Origin: Breviolum minutum Mf 1.05b.01
Lineage: Eukaryota > Sar > Dinophyceae > Suessiales > Symbiodiniaceae
DNA length: 64,000 nucleotides
NCBI GenBank assembly: GCA_000507305.1
Contig: DF239880.1
Coordinates: 62,001 to 126,000 of the forward strand
Direction: 5' to 3'
The translations under genes were made by a program, and so were the position numbers. The notes beneath the pieces are model-generated. The model worked only from the letters and a program-made list of their open reading frames with translations, searched no databases and was not told the DNA's origin. Shown one piece after another: positions 1 to 61,723 of this stretch (position 1 is the first letter of the stretch; every line of letters starts with the position of its first letter).

Positions 1-14
1 ATGTTTATGTTGAT

Positions 15-108
15 TACCCTCCAGGGAACTAACATATCCCTCAAAAATGGCATTTTGAAGATGATTTTCCTTTTCCCAAGGTGGGATATGTTAATTCCCT
101 GGAGGGTA
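15..108. repeat. family M element
   Basis: TACCCTCCAGGGAACTAACA on the left and TTCCCTGGAGGGTA on the right, with AAGATGATTTTCCTTTTCCC inside. A copy made of one arm folded on the inner block lies at 2918-2972, and a partial copy at 57046-57115. Confidence 0.88.
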
Positions 109-549
109 TCTATTATGATTATGATATTAGATATGAATATAGTTTTAATTGATACATTTGCATCTTTTTTATATATACAAAGTCTGTGTACTATATAAAC
201 CTTACATATGTGTATATATATACATAGCTTGCTAACAAGCAAAGTGTTGGAAAATAACACCACCAATGGCCATGATTCTTTGGTATCCTGGTAGGCAGGG
301 GATGGATTACAGTGCAATATACGATGAATCGACACATTATTTTACAGAATTCATAAACATGTCTTATTTGGTTTTGATTATGTAGGAGGTGAAATTCAAC
401 AATCAACTCCTGTCCTCAGATTGTTCAGCATGTTGCTCGTTCAGATTTTCTAAGTATACGTATTGTGTGTATGTTTATAATTGTTTATAAATATTTTGTA
501 TGCGTGCATGTATATTGATTTCACAAGTGTGTTTGTGTTTGTTTTTAAG

Positions 550-47872
<47,323 letters not shown>

Positions 47873-48633
47873 GTCGGCAACGTTCGATGGGATCCGGGGA
47901 AGTTAATCCATAGGCTGGTATACCAGTCCCATATAGGATCCTTGAAATACTGGTTGTTCAATAGTGATCCTTATACCGCATGGCATCCATGTGACTGGTA
48001 CATTTAAACTGCATGTACTTGATTTTGTTTAACGGCAAATGTAGACGAATATACCATACATAGATCCAATGGGGAAGGGAATGTTTTTTGTTCGGTGTAT
48101 TTTTTTCGAAGGGATCCAATGGTTCAAATGATGAGTTGCATGACGGGGTGATGTTACCTATTTGTATATATTATACATGTTTTTTTTGTTGCGGGGGTTC
48201 TTATGAAATACTGTTCATGGAAGAAATCCAGCAGCAGTTGATAAGTGATTCATCCCATTATGTACAGGGTTTTTATACATCCCAGGTGGTTAGCCGGATT
48301 TATTCCATCAACAGTATTTTTACATATGTTTACTGCAAATTTGTAGATATTCATCTCAAAAGCTAGGATATCTCACTTAGGTATCATAGGTATTATAGGT
48401 ATCGGTATACATAGAGGAAGCAATCACCACCGGTCACTTTACCTGAAAAATGTACCTTTAGAAAGGTGATAAAATGCTTCGAGGATCATCCCGGTGGGTG
48501 TATGTGGTTAGGATGGTGCCCCCCGCATTTTTAATAAGCAAGGGGTCCCACAACCCGATCCTTAGGGGACTTACGATCACCATGGTTATGAATCATGAAC
48601 AACTTACTAAGTGGGATGATCCTCCAAATGTAG

Positions 48634-48680
48634 GAGGTGGAACCAGATCCGCAAGATCGACTTCCTTTCATCAAATCAGG
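48634..48680 (+). CDS. possible exon, acidic
   Basis: Acceptor ATGTAG|GAGG right at the edge of a family-F repeat, donor TCAGG|GTGCTG, phase 0 in as required by the previous candidate. It encodes EVEPDPQDRLPFIKS. No family match. Confidence 0.3.
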
Positions 48681-51600
48681 GTGCTGAAATATGGTCTACT
48701 GGGATGTCCTGCTGGTACTTAGGATCACTGGGTGATTTCAACCCGATATAAGTAGGTTACAAGTCCCTTAAGTCGGTGAAATAAACCCACTTACGTAACT
48801 AGTTACGATCACTTCCATGGACATCCAAGTAGATACCCTTCCTGAAACTAGCAGTTCTCACACCTGAAACTAGGGTGGACCCCAAAAGGAGATGAATCAT
48901 CTTCCAACCATTGATTTTCAGGGGCGAGAAATGCTAGGTTCAGGGAGGCTAGATGTTTATTTCGAGCCAGATATCCTACAGTAATTGTTCCCTGTAGGCT
49001 TTAAAAACACCTTGTTTTTGGAGATCTTTGGACCCGAAAAAACCCAGCAAAAAGACCAAAACTCACCTCAGCAGGTATCACTGGAAGCCTAGGGCTTTTA
49101 AACATGACCAAGCTTGAATGTTGTTCAGGTTAGTGACTTGCTTGGGAGTATAGATTCTTCACCCAGATACATGGTCAAAACATGTTGAACCCTCAAAAAG
49201 ACAGGGTGGTGAACGGACTCCTTCCCGAAAATACGTAGACAAAAAAGAAGATGTATTTGGGCTACAGATTAGTACTGTTGACAACCAGGTTGTATGGTAG
49301 ATCTTCCATGATTTATGTTGGTTACATCATCTGAACCGGTTGTCCACCAGAAGTAGATGTCTCGAAAATCACTTCAGATAGCTTTCGTAGTGGGGGCTTT
49401 CTATCAAGACACCTTTTACCGCTCTGTGGTTGCTGAAGATGTTATGTTTTTTATCCGATGGGTGGATACCTCAGTGTTGGTTTCAAGCTTTTGATTTCAG
49501 TACCATTCATATAATAGATATCCCCACAGGTTCCACTTAAATGCAACCATTCTTTGCGTAAGATTCGGTTCGTTTACTGTAACCACTACTCACAAGGCTC
49601 CCCAAAGAACTAAACGTGGGTGTTTTTTCATCCCCCATCTTGCTGTGATCGATAAAGCTGGGGGGGCCATTGATCTTGCTTTCTGATAATGGCAACCAAC
49701 CCCCCTTCTTAACGTAGCCCCCCTAGAAAGAAATCAAGGTCTTATCAACTATTGTTTTCCCTGAAGCTTAGGCTTTCAAACACTAAAACGTGAGGAGATA
49801 TGACTGGAACCCAAAAAAACTGGCATCAAAAGACCAAAACTCGCCTCAGCAAAGTATGACTGGAAGTGTAGGGTAATCTGTGCGATCAGGTCGATCAAGT
49901 CCCATGATTTCCATATATATATATAGTAGCGGATGGTCATCAATGTCATCAACCCAATAGTAGGGGTTTATATACCCGTTAAGGATTCCCTGTCAGTATC
50001 AAAGGTTGGATGACCATCCCCAATATACGGAGTTGATCGACCCTGGCACATATGTTGGAGTTGAAACATGGTTATCACCAACAGGTCATCTCAGCCCGTG
50101 ATTAAAAAAACTACCCAGTTATATTCCGTATGAAACCACGCATTATCTTGACAAAGGCGGTCTTCAACTGGTTACTGCTGGGTCTAAGTGGTCGAGAAGC
50201 ATATGGCTCGGTCAGTGGACGTTATGAGGAGTCTTTAGCCACTCAGGGTTGAAAGGGTGTATTATGGAAGTGGTTAACGGCATCACATATGGGGGCCAAT
50301 GTTTCTGTTGCCATGATAGGGTACTACCTTGTAGCACTTGTCCCACAAGATTGATTATTATTATACTTTATTATGAAAGAAACGTGGCGAGCTCATGCGA
50401 GCTCTGTATTTAGATAGTATTTATATGATATGTATTTATAACTAGATCTTTGTTGGTTTGTATTTTTCTGTTTTTTTTTTACTACGCTTCGGTTACCATC
50501 ACCATTTGGGATATACTTATTCTGTAACTTTTCCCAGTCAGCCAATTTATCGACAGTAGATCTATGCGTAAGATGCTTCTGCCGTGGGATTGGAAGGTAT
50601 GATCTGTAGATACTGAGATGTCCATGCAAGTTAGTAACTAATTAGCAAGTTGGTATTTATAACTTATATGTATTTAAGGGACTTACAACCTACTTACATA
50701 TAGGGGTTATAATCCAGTTGCTGGGTACCATGGGACATCCGAGTATAGCAAACAGGAATACATATACCCACGTTGGGGTTCGCAACATCACAGCATGTCC
50801 AGTTTGGGCCTTTGGATTTGTTCATGATGTTGTTCCTCCATCTTCTCTTGATCTGTTCAAACCCGAAACGACTTGCCAGATCAAGGGCTGACAGTTTTTT
50901 ACATCTCTCATAGGGGGGTCTTACTTGCAATACAATCCTTTCTCTTTTCTATCGGATCAATGTATGGTGTAACCATCTACCTAAACATTTACCTCAAAAA
51001 CTACTAAAGTACCCAAATGTATGGTATATTTTACATTTTATATTATATACATTTATTTTTGGTTGCTTTTTTAATAGGAAATGTAGAAATATCCTACATT
51101 GAGTTGATTTTTATATGGGAAAATGTAGTAGTCAAATAGCTCCAGGCTCCGAGAAATCCTTCAAAATTCAGGTCTGCCTCAGCGATCGCAATTGGATCTT
51201 TTGCAAAAAGGTCCCCCCCACAGCACCACTTGGGGGAAACCTGGAAAACGGGAAACGGCGAGTTGCTTCACAGATGGTTTTGTTCCCTCAAAATCATGAA
51301 CGACACAAAAAACTGCAAGAACACGGAACCCGGCGTAATGGTCAATTCTCCTTACAAAAATCGCCATTTGAAGGCGGGTGGTTTGTAGATGATCCGAATT
51401 TCATTGCAGGGAGTTGCGGGCTTCGGGTTCCAGGCATTTTCTGGGGAGTGGAGCATTTCATTTTGGCAACACGATTTCACCCCTACACAACCCAAACCTG
51501 ATCTGCACTGCACTCTGGTGGTTGAGTAGAGGGAGGTTAGTTCCCTCCGTAAGTGTTGCCCTAAATCGAAGTTGGTGCCCTTTAGTTTAGATGCAAGTTG

Positions 51601-52561
51601 CGTCGTTGAGTCATGGTACAGGTTAAGGTGATGATGTTATTGACATGGGTTGATTCTCCAGACACATCCTGAGCATTGATATGAACCGGTATGGCAGCGT
51701 ATTTCCTACATTTCCTACAATTCCTACAAGGAGAGTGTCTAATAAATGGGTAGTAGAATCTATACTTGCATCATCGTGAGTTAGGCCAGATCTGTCTGGT
51801 AGCATGTCAAATGATGTATGTGGGCCGTTTATTAAGCCACGAGATCAGAATGGGGAAAACCCAGAAACACTATAAATCACTATGATATATATATATATAC
51901 AATCAATATACAGTTTAACCCTGGGGAATTATTTGAGTAGATTGAAACATCTACTTTCCTGTGTATTTGGACCAATTGCTGAAGCCTCAAAATCTTCATG
52001 GCGTTTGCCCATGATTTCCACGCACGAGGCCGATTTCGAGGATCTCACACTGCGCACTGCGAGCAGCTCGTTAAGATGTTTAAGCAGAGTTGCTCCCGGC
52101 GCGTTTTGAGGGAGCTAGGTACTTGATACTGTAATGAAGAGGGTTTTGCCGGTTGCAAACTAAATGAGATAAGAATGCAATCGTGGCAAATGCAGGTGGC
52201 AAAGTTAGGATCAATGGTTATATAGTAAATGGGTTACAACCTACCTACTTATGATTGGGGTATATTGAGGGGGTATAACCCACTGATCCTAACCTTTTAC
52301 CAGCACTTGCTGGGACATCCAAGTAGTGAAATATCCAAGGTACTCCAAGGTGGTCTTTGGTAGCCCTGGCGATACCCTGTAAGTCGAAAGGGACTCTTAT
52401 AGGTATTGTAGCTATAATATAATCAATTGCAAGGAACGCCCATTAAAAACTGAATGTGGATATCTAACCCTTACCATCCATGTATGGTATATTTACCTAC
52501 ATTTACCATAAAAATCAACCATTCATGTTGGTAAATATACAATCGTCCCATGGATCCTATG
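48681..52561. other. repeat-rich region without assigned gene
   Basis: Families E (48701, 50606), H (48838), J (48996, 49766) and a D piece (50955). From 51120 to 51500 several frames are open (one has KSPFEGGWFVDDPNF). AG|G acceptors exist at 51172, but the frame cannot be chosen. Confidence 0.45.
52029..52069 (+). CDS. unassigned exon candidate
   Basis: Acceptor CACGAG|GCCG, donor AGCTC|GTTAAG. It encodes ADFEDLTLRTASS. All three frames of the surrounding 120 nt are nearly open and GC-rich. I do not recognise it. Confidence 0.3.
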
Positions 52562-52680
52562 GCGCCATGGCGATGCATCCAGGATGGGACGCTACAAGTT
52601 TGGTGGCCCCTCCGGATGCAGATCCTGATTACTATGAGGATAAGAAGATCCTTGACTCTGTGGAGTGGCGGATTGGGGTC
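52562..52680 (+). CDS. unassigned exon-like region
   Basis: Starts right after a family-D repeat. The frame ATSLVAPPDADPDYYEDKKI continues to LDSVEW and is acidic and protein-like. No clean AG|G acceptor fixes its start. Function unknown. Confidence 0.3.
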
Positions 52681-52966
52681 CAAATTTGGTTGGCCCAAAA
52701 AAAGAGTTGTTTTTATGTATGATATATAAGTTGTGTATATATATATATATCAACTGGAAGGCGGGGCCCATACCAGGTAGAAGTAGTGTTTTCACTTGAA
52801 ACTGAGAATATAAGGGTTATGTACTTGGATGTCCTGCTGGTACTTAGGATCACTGGGTTATAACCCCTATGTAAGTAGGATGCAAGTCCCAAAAGTAGGT
52901 GAAATCAACCAACTTACTAACTAGTTACGATCACTTCCATGGACACCCACTAGGGGCCCACCTTTT

Positions 52967-53073
52967 TGTTGGTGTTTTGTTGTTTTTTTCTCATTTATTG
53001 CTACCCGTATACCTGGGAAGATGATCCAATTTAACGAACATATTTTTCAAATGGGTTGAAAACACCAACGAGT
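52967..53073. repeat. family A element, diverged
   Basis: TGTTGGTGTTTTGTTG arm, TACCTGGGAAGATGATCC middle, and AATGGGTTGAAAACACCAAC right arm. Confidence 0.75.
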
Positions 53074-53924
53074 AAAGCTTTGGTGGTACCTGAAACACAC
53101 TTACAGTTGTAATGTTCATACTATTTTCTATTATATTATACTTATTCAGCGTTCTGTGCATTTCTTACTATTGAAATTCGGGTACATATTTGCTTCTCAG
53201 AAGATCGCATGGTGCTCAAGAGATTTTTCTTGGTTCCAATTGTCAACAAAATGGCAACATCCAGACCTGCGCGAAAAAAAAAAAGATACCGATCAGACCC
53301 GGTTCACCTCAGGAGGCCCGGTTATAGAGCAAAGTGGTTAGGATCACGGCCCCCCATTTATCAGCCATGGAGTGAAAGGCCAAATTTGGAAGGGGTTCCG
53401 GAAACCCGATCCTTAGGGGACGAAAACGATTAAACCATGGTTATGAACCACTTACTAACTGGGATGATTCAGATGATCCTCTATGTAGTAGGGAAATGCA
53501 AGTTCTGGATTTTTGTTGGTCAATGGTTCCCCAGCCCCAATGCTTCCTGGCTGAGGATGGGGACTTTCATCGAGATGGTCAAGGCTCAACAGTGGTGGTT
53601 TTCGGATGATGTGTCGTGGTCAACATGGTGAAGTCAAAGTCACACATGCAAACCCCACCAAAGGTAGGATAAAAGAAAAGGGTGGAATTCTGGAAGTAAT
53701 TGATCCACACAATGGAAATTCTGCTAGTTAATTTACCAACTGAAGTCATACATTATTGGGCATTTGTTTCCAAAATGACTTTGATTTAAAGTCTTTGTCT
53801 ATGTTTGCATACGATGCTTGCATGATTTTTAGGTGGTTTTAAGCAGACATCAACGAAGATTGTGCTTGCTTACAAAGAATCTGGTTCAGGTTCTCCCCCA
53901 AAAAGCCGACTCAACAAATCAACA

Positions 53925-54036
53925 CTAGGTGGTGGTTATAATAAGATATCTTTTATGTTCACCCCGATCCCTAGAGACATGATCCAATTTTGACTGGCGC
54001 ATCTTTTTCGAATTGGGTTGGTTCAACCACCACCTG
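53925..54036. repeat. family A element
   Basis: CTAGGTGGTGGTTATAATA to GTTGGTTCAACCACCACCT, with TGTTCACCCCGATCCC in the middle. Confidence 0.82.
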
Positions 54037-55207
54037 TATCACTCATGACATCTCATTGTCATACCATCCATGTGTGGTAGTATTTTCCTACAATTTACCT
54101 GAAAAATCAACAAAAATCCCCATGGATGGGTGTCTTGGGGGATTGACACCCCGAAGTCCATCCACTACCATCGCCCAGGACTGTCGGAAGCTGGGTGTTT
54201 TTGTTGGAAAGCATGAGCTATCACAGGTGGGGGACCCTTAGAGCCGATGGGTTTTTCTCGATCCCTAAGAATCACCTGGTAGCTACACGGGTGAATGAAC
54301 CTGGTACTGTTGATGGCTGAAATCCCGCACCGGTTGATATGTATAGTTTATCCCGTTATTTACAAGGATTATACAATGTTTATACATCCCAGGTGGTTAG
54401 CCGGATGTTGTCCATCAACAGTTGTACGGGTGTTTTAGGCCTTTTTTCGGGTCCTCAAAAGTGACCGCCAGCTTTTTTGAAGGGGTTTTCGGATTCTTAG
54501 GGCTATTGATTTACATGTGGAGTGACATGTTTTTACCCCTATATAAATGGCCGAAAATAAACCGGGTAACTGTTTGTTTTTGCTATACTCCCTGTCATTG
54601 GAGTTATTTCACCCCAGTTCGCACTACGATATCGGGACTGGAATCTTGTGGGGAGGTTCCCTAAAAAGATTTTCTAGGGAAAATCCATTGTTTAACTTGA
54701 GAAAAGATGTCTCCCAACTCTCAGGAAATCTCCAGTTGTTTTTTTCAAATTTGTATATACCTACCTACCCTAGTGCTACAAATACATTGTGAGGTGTTTA
54801 GACACCCAAAAGCCACAACCCAAAAGCGCGACTGCAGAAGGGAGCAGGGGGAGAAGGGGAAAACCATATCCAGTCGACACCAAAAAGGTGAGGAGATGTA
54901 GTTTAGGATCTCAGGCTATCTGCTAGTCGCCAAGTAATCACCATTAGTTTTGGTTTGGCCAACCATCTTTTTGGGACTCTTACAGGAAGAGGGAAATAGG
55001 TCCAATCTATAAGCCATAGGATCCATGTATGAGAAATTTACCTACATTTACCATGAACATCAACCCAATGAAGGTAGATATACCAGTCCCATGGATGCCA
55101 AGGGAAATTATTCACTTTTATGAAGGGAAGCCTGTAGGAACTTTCACTATCCACCGTGAACCCAATGTTTAGGCAGGGCCCAATGTATACATCGCCCCAA
55201 TAATTTT

Positions 55208-55483
55208 TACGATGAGTTTTATGCCTTCAGCTCATTCCTTAATGTCTTGTTTGAAGGTTGTTCAACAAAAAACATATATATACGTGAATCCGGTTCTTAA
55301 TATGGAAAACTACCATGGATCCACCCGGTGTTATCTTCGGAACATTTCCCAACGTCCGTTTTTTGACGCTCAGTCATCGGACTTGAAAATGACGGTGGAG
55401 AAGTGGCCGGTGGTTCAAGCCTTTGGCTACGACGAGTGCCTTGGGTCAGAGAGGTGGAGGAGATTGCTACCATTAAAGGTGAG
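55208..55483 (+). CDS. unassigned exon-like region with GTGAGG donor
   Basis: A long open frame ends at TTAAAG|GTGAGG. Its second half reads DLKMTVEKWPVVQAFGYDEC, while another frame after GCTCAG reads GLENDGGEVAGGSSLWLRRV. Both look coding and I cannot choose between them. The left half is AT-rich and probably intron. Confidence 0.33.
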
Positions 55484-56408
55484 GGTGTATTGGTGGAATA
55501 TGACTAATTATATGAATATAGAAATATCTACCTTGTACAAGAGCAATTATCGACAATATTTGGTGAGAATAGATACATATGTAGATATTCCTTTTTGGTG
55601 GAGTAATACTCAGTTAATTACTATGATTGTCACCAAATAATTTGCGAATCGCCTTTAAAAGGACTCAAAATCAACTCTGAACAGCAAATCATGGCTGGAT
55701 GTTGGGTATATATGGATGGTAACCACTGGTAGAGTCAACCTTGCATAAAATAACTTCCTACGTGTCCTTTCATGCGGTGAACATCTTACCTTTTGCAGCA
55801 AAAAAAGAGCATTTCTGTGGGATACCATGGAATTCATGAACATTTTTTGTGACATAAATGTTTACTCCCCTGAAAACCAACATAATCCCTGAACAATGTT
55901 GTTGGGAGACAACGTTTGCTTGGAAATGCTCCCTTTTCCGGGGACATTTGCTAATTTTCAGGTCTGCAATTCATACTCCATTCACGGGCCAAGCGTTAGA
56001 TACTCTGTTCATAGTTCTTTAGGAGGCAAGTCATGGATTCTCACACCCCACAAGTCAGAGACAAGTCAGTCTTAACATTTTTATTTCAAACAAATATATG
56101 TACACTATATCCAGTGTATATATTTATCCTTACAGTAATCGATGCAATTGTATACTACAGTACATATGTCTTTTACAACACGGTATATATATAGTATCTT
56201 TTTTGATATTTATACATATACCCATTTCATTTCATTCCAAATCTGCATTTATTTTTTGCCTCCCCCAACAAAAAACGGAAGTCATCATCATCAACAACAA
56301 CAACAACACCACCAACAACAACGGGTGAAGCACTGAAGATTTTCCCAAGCAATGCCTGCTAACTCACTTGCCAAGAAAACAGCCATGTTTCTCCGAGGTT
56401 TGGCTTAG

Positions 56409-56512
56409 GTTTCATGACCTTACATCGTGAACTCGTGAATTTGGAGCCCAAACTCTCTGAGTTGTTCAGTACATGGGATCCACCTGCCGTGTCACCTGGC
56501 CCTGGATTTTGG
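56409..56512 (+). CDS. unassigned exon candidate
   Basis: Acceptor GGCTTAG|GTTT, donor TTTTGG|GTGGAA. It encodes MTLHRELVNLEPKLSELFST, then WDPPAVSPGPGFW. The upstream acceptor at 56397 gives the same frame. No family recognised. Confidence 0.45.
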
Positions 56513-59500
56513 GTGGAAGGGATGTGGAGGAGGAGTCAGATGGATGGGGATTCTCGGACTTGGGGTTGGGGAGTTCTTGGGGGTCCATCCATCTTTGGTT
56601 GTTTTTTTAGGTGTTTTTTTTATTGGGGAGTCTCTTGGGGTTCCATCCATTTTTTGTGTATGTGTTTGTGTTTAGGTGTTTGTTATGTGACTTTTTGGTG
56701 ATGGTAAGACCTTTGCATATCACAGATGTTCACCGGTTTTTCACGGGGAAATCCATTGTGAATTGTTTTGCGTTGTTTACCCAGGATTTTTGTAAAACAA
56801 AATACATCAGCGAATTTTGCACATGTCCTTTGAGTCACGTTTGGATGCATTTTCAACATTGTCCACGTTCAATATGAAACTGGTCAATGGTGCACACCTG
56901 CAGATTTCAACATGGGAACGGTTAGTTTTTGGGTCGTTCTTGTTAAATTTGTTAAGGTACATGAGAGTCCAAAACTGATTGATAGTTCATTTGATGCACA
57001 CTACACCATACACCCTCAAAGGAAACACCATATCCCTTTTTAGAGGTAGCTTGGAGGATGATTTTCCTCTTCCATAGGTGGGATATGTTCAAAATAGTTC
57101 CCAGGAAATTAATTGGAATAATGAATTTGTTTCATAGAATCAGATGAATCATTTGGAGGATTTGATAGATTCACAATCCTATGGTCGTTGATGGCATCAG
57201 ATGAAGCTATGGCCAAAGTCTTGCAAATATCTTGTGAGGTGTGAAATGATCCGATCTGAATATACCATACCATACCTAATCCAGAGGTATTTGGTTGACT
57301 AAGTTTCCGTGTTTGTTGTATTCATTTTCGCAGAGAAATGGATTCGGGATTGCAAAAGCTTTAGTTGCCGTACTTTTAATATCCTGTTTCAGAATATATA
57401 CTTAGAGGTTCAGGATACTCAGTAACTGGTTATATGTAGGTTTATAACCCTAGTTAGGGTACATAGAACCCACTTATAGGGGTTATAACCCTGGTTACTA
57501 TCCACGTATCCTAAGTATCCTGAACCTCCAAGTACCCCAAATAAGGTGGTTTTTGAACAGTGAGTTTTCCACAAACCACTGGTATCCCTTTCAGTAGTAC
57601 TTCCAGGTTCAACCCTTTAGTCTCCAAAGACTTGATGATAAAGGTGTAGGTGGTTAGGTAGTAGATATCTTTGTACTTACATTACTTACCCTCCCTGAAA
57701 CTAACACATAGCCCATGAAAATGTTCAGTTTTTTCCCGGTAAATACCATGAACATGGTGGATTTTCAAGCCAGATATGTTAGTTCACAGGATTGTACAGA
57801 CAGAAGGGATGGATTCTGTCGATGCTTGGTGGTCTTAAGGCCCAACATTTCGGCCCAACATCCTTGAAACCTCCTATAGGTCTTGGGCCCAGCAGACAAT
57901 GCTGAAGCTACAAAAATCTTGGGCTGAAGCTTGGCTATCCAACATGGCTTGGCAAACATCCGATGCTTGGGGAATCATTTCCAGCTCCCTAGGGATCCTG
58001 GCTCACCGAACGTGAGAATGGTAATGGAACCTAAATACCATGCGTTTTTTCGGTGATTATACACCCCAATCATCATCTGAGAATATGACGATTGATGCCT
58101 ATAGGGGCCATGTTAGATTGCCTCGTAGATGGACCGACATCAATGTGGTCAGAACCGAGGTGAATTGAAAGTCCAGTTTTGTAGATTGTAGATTTCTGTT
58201 GGAGGCAGCAATCTGTTGCTGGGTACTGTTGATTATTCAGAAATCCGGCAAACTCACCAGTTGAGGTTTGTAGTTTATGCCATTATTTACTAGGTTTTAA
58301 ACATCCCAGCGTGGTGCAGGATGTCTTCCATCAACAGTACTAAAAACATCCTTGATACTTCGACATCTTCCATAGAGCGATACCTTCCAACGACCAAACC
58401 AAATCACATCTCAATGTGAGTCGTTCGTTTGCAACACCAAGGATGCTTTGGTCTTTCACGACCAGCATAGCAGAGTCTTGTTGGCATGGGTAGAGTTTGC
58501 AGGCTTGATATGATCAAGTTCATACTGATAGTGGATGGTGGTTGGTGGTAAAATGATTATTCCAGGGGTAATTACCAGAAACATATTTTAGTGGTTTCTT
58601 TCCGCGTTTGTTTGTTGAGGACATGATGATATCACCTGAAAAAACTATACAAGCTCTTTCCAAAAGTATAACCCTGTGCTAAACCACCTTTTGTGAGTTA
58701 GTGCCCCCAAAAGCGGCTCCCCTTCGGTACTTTCTACAAAGAGTCTGCATTTGTTGAGATTATGGGTCATAAATCATCCCCGAAAACAAGCCTGTTTCCA
58801 ACAAAAAGAAGGGTTATTTCGGTCCCAGGTATATACAAATCATATGCATATAAACTCACATAATTTCTTGTTTACCCACCAAGTCAGTGACAACGCAACT
58901 TAAAGCGGGATAGACACGTTGCGTATTGATTCTCCGCACTTATATCTGCATTTAGATGCAGAATTTGTGTTTACCTTTAAAATAGAACCATTTCAATGTT
59001 GGAATGACACCCAGATGTTCATCCTTGCCTTCTTTGCGAGGAGAAGAAGCTTTAGCAGCGGCGCCCATTGTCGATTACTTCATCTATGGGCATTTGGATG
59101 AAGAGGTGGACCGTGCCATCAGCCCTTGTCCAAGAGTCTTAGCTAATCTAGCTGATGGTGTGGAAAGATGTTTCATATTATGTTTGCTCCTTTTTGTGGA
59201 AGATGAACCCATTTTCATTCAGATGGGTTGGTTCAATCACCTCCCAGTGATGCACTAGGATGTTTGGTTGAAACTTAGTAGTAAATGCTTTCTTTATTCG
59301 TCCAACATTCTCGAAATGCATGATATTTGGAGATGTCAAAAGCCGGTCAGAAGCTGTTTGCGGGGTATAATCGGACGACTTTAGGGTTTGTAGCAAGAAA
59401 ACGGAACCCAGTTCCATGTGAGACATATCCCATAGCATCCACGTATGGTATATTATCTATATTATTTCCCTACCTGTACGATAAAGATCAACCATTCATG

Positions 59501-61617
59501 AAGGTAAACATACCATACATGGATGTCATGGGTATTGGAATTTAGGAATTTATCTCTCTTTTTCTTACTCTAACATGGCTGTATTTGAAGCCATCAGAGG
59601 CAGGTTTCAAGCGAAACTTCTTAAACAAGTTTTTTTTGTGGATATTTTTGAACATAGGCAATCCTTATAAAGAACAACGAAAACTGGAGACATCTCCCAA
59701 CAAAACCAAGAAATGTGGTGAAGACTTGCAAGAAACCATTTGATCAATCATGAACTGGACTTGCTCGGGTTGAGCAGATGATGTCATCCCAAATTTCATT
59801 GATCAATTCACTATGGAGCGACCAGTTCCCAATCAGAACGGGCATCTCCTATCACATCATGATACTGGTGGTTCTAAATAATGAGAGAGTTATGGATTCA
59901 TATCTTGGATTATGATAGTACTAAATTACTGGATATAGTAGGTGCTTTTGCTTATTTCCTATACGACCCCAAACAACAAACATGTCAACCATGTTACACG
60001 TTTGTTTGAAACACCATGATGAAGATCAATTTAGCTTAAGCAATCAATCGATCCATCCATCCATGTTGGCCTCATTTTTTGTGTGTCTATCCAAATGCAT
60101 TGTGCCGTGAATATATTGACAGCAAAGGTTTCAAACCTCTTTTCTGCCGAACTTTAATCACGCGCGAATACATACTACCCTCCCTGAAACTAACATAGCC
60201 CCTGACAACCAATGGTTGGAAGATGTATTTTCTTTTGGGATGGCCTATTTTCAGGGAGGCCAAAAATTATACCTTTACTTCTAACAACTTTTGAGTTGAC
60301 TGGCAAACAAAAAAGAACAACTACAAGAATGTCGCACGGATCTTAGCAAATGTTTCGTAGCCAGGGTAATTTTAATCCAAATAAACTTAAACTCATTTAT
60401 CCCCATTGATCGGTAGGAGACATCGACTTGTGATCCTAACTTCCTGAGTAGACATGTTGAAGTTTTTTTTGGTTTCGCGAAGTCCATCACCTAGGGATTT
60501 TCGTTATTTTGTTAAACAAAAATCCAGGAGGGTTATACCCACTTCCACCCCAGAGAACTTATCTCCTGGGGGTCGATATCAGGATCTCTTAACCAGTATT
60601 CACAACCCCCCCAAAAAAAACTTACATTTATTTTACATTTTTTTGCTTACCCCTCCAAAAAATCTGAAGTCGTTGAAGGGAAATCTCCAAAAACTTATGA
60701 TTTTTTAGGGTCCAGTTTTTGGGAGTGTACTCAATGAGTAGAACTCGGAAAGAACACTGCGGCCCTGAGGAGTGTTGGTAGGAAAACAGACTTCAGAGAC
60801 GCTTGGCAAAGTCGTTGAGTGGTAGTGCCAAACATGGCGAAGGTGATAGTTTCGATCATGTACCATCTAGACGGTTGTTGATTCAAGAAATCATGCACCA
60901 TCCATCTACTCAAGGGTATTTTCAGGGACCCCCAATAATGGGACCCCTTTATGGTAAGTTTCCCATACTATTCCCATATCTTTAGGGATCTACATCCAAT
61001 TCTAATTTTTCTTTAGGGTTGTGAACCACTCAAGTATTGCCAGGATTTCTTCCCATCAACTCTATCCGGATGTTCAGGGATGGTCATGCACCAATCAAGA
61101 GGATATTCTTGGAGCCGTTCCTTTAGAAAAATCCCTCTCCACTGTTAGATCCCTACCCAACTATATACATTGACATTTGACTATGACTCATCAACTCATC
61201 ATGAAATTGTCAAAATGTGTAAGACTGAAAATATTAGCAACCTGGTATGATTAGATTTAAAACTGCATTTGGTATAGTAACATATTTGGGTCACTTTTTT
61301 CCAACCATTTAATGTCTTCAGTGCAAATCTAATGAATGTTTGGTGTCACCTAGTCATGCGGTGAACCCTGACAGGTATGTTCAACTTGTGGAGGTTTGAT
61401 GGTTTGATGTTCCAAAATAAATGAAACAAGGACTTTCCCCGAAACTAACAGCGAGTTTACACCTGAAAATGGATGGTTGGAAATACTAAACTAATTTCCT
61501 TTTGGGGGGCAATCTTGGCCTATTTTCAGCTGTTTTTGCCGCTAGTTTTAGGGCATGTAGCTTTTGATCCAACCTGGGATGTAGTGCTGGTCGCTGTGGA
61601 TGCCAAGGATTTTGAAG
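56513..61617. other. mostly non-coding
   Basis: Apart from the exon at 59041, I see family M part (57046), H (57688, 60177, 61436), B (58222), D (59427) and an inverted repeat at about 57405-57535 with GGTTCAGGATACTCAGTAAC facing CCTAAGTATCCTGAACCTCC. Confidence 0.5.
59041..59105 (+). CDS. unassigned exon
   Basis: Acceptor TTGCGAG|GAGA, donor GAAGAG|GTGGAC, phase 1 in and 0 out. It encodes EEALAAAPIVDYFIYGHLDE and E, GC-richer than its surroundings and very protein-like. I do not recognise the family. It may belong to the helicase tail or a further gene on the same strand. Confidence 0.55.
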
Positions 61618-61723
61618 GATGCTATCCCAGGAGAGTCTATGGCCCAGGATGACGTCAATGCACGGCATATGATTTGGGAGGCTGAGTTTGGTGTTAAAGT
61701 GGCAGTTGTTTGGTGTGATGAAG
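61618..61723 (+). CDS. unassigned exon candidate
   Basis: Acceptor TTTGAAG|GATG, donor GATGAAG|GTGGCA. It encodes DAIPGESMAQDDVNARHMIW, then EAEFGVKVAVVWCDE. The opposite strand is also open over the same stretch, so strand is not certain. No family recognised. Confidence 0.42.

Larger units (their letters stand above)
52681..56408. other. repeat-rich region with few exon candidates
   Basis: Families E (52827), A (52967, 53925), F (53340), D (54057, 55010), B (54305), I (54765), H (55865), and a CAA-type triplet run at 56282-56323. Confidence 0.5.

Noticed and set aside
51115-51501. A 128-codon frame as a complete small gene
   Set aside because: Several frames are open, the start lies in a family-D remnant, and AG|G acceptors inside suggest at most one or two short exons whose frame cannot be fixed.
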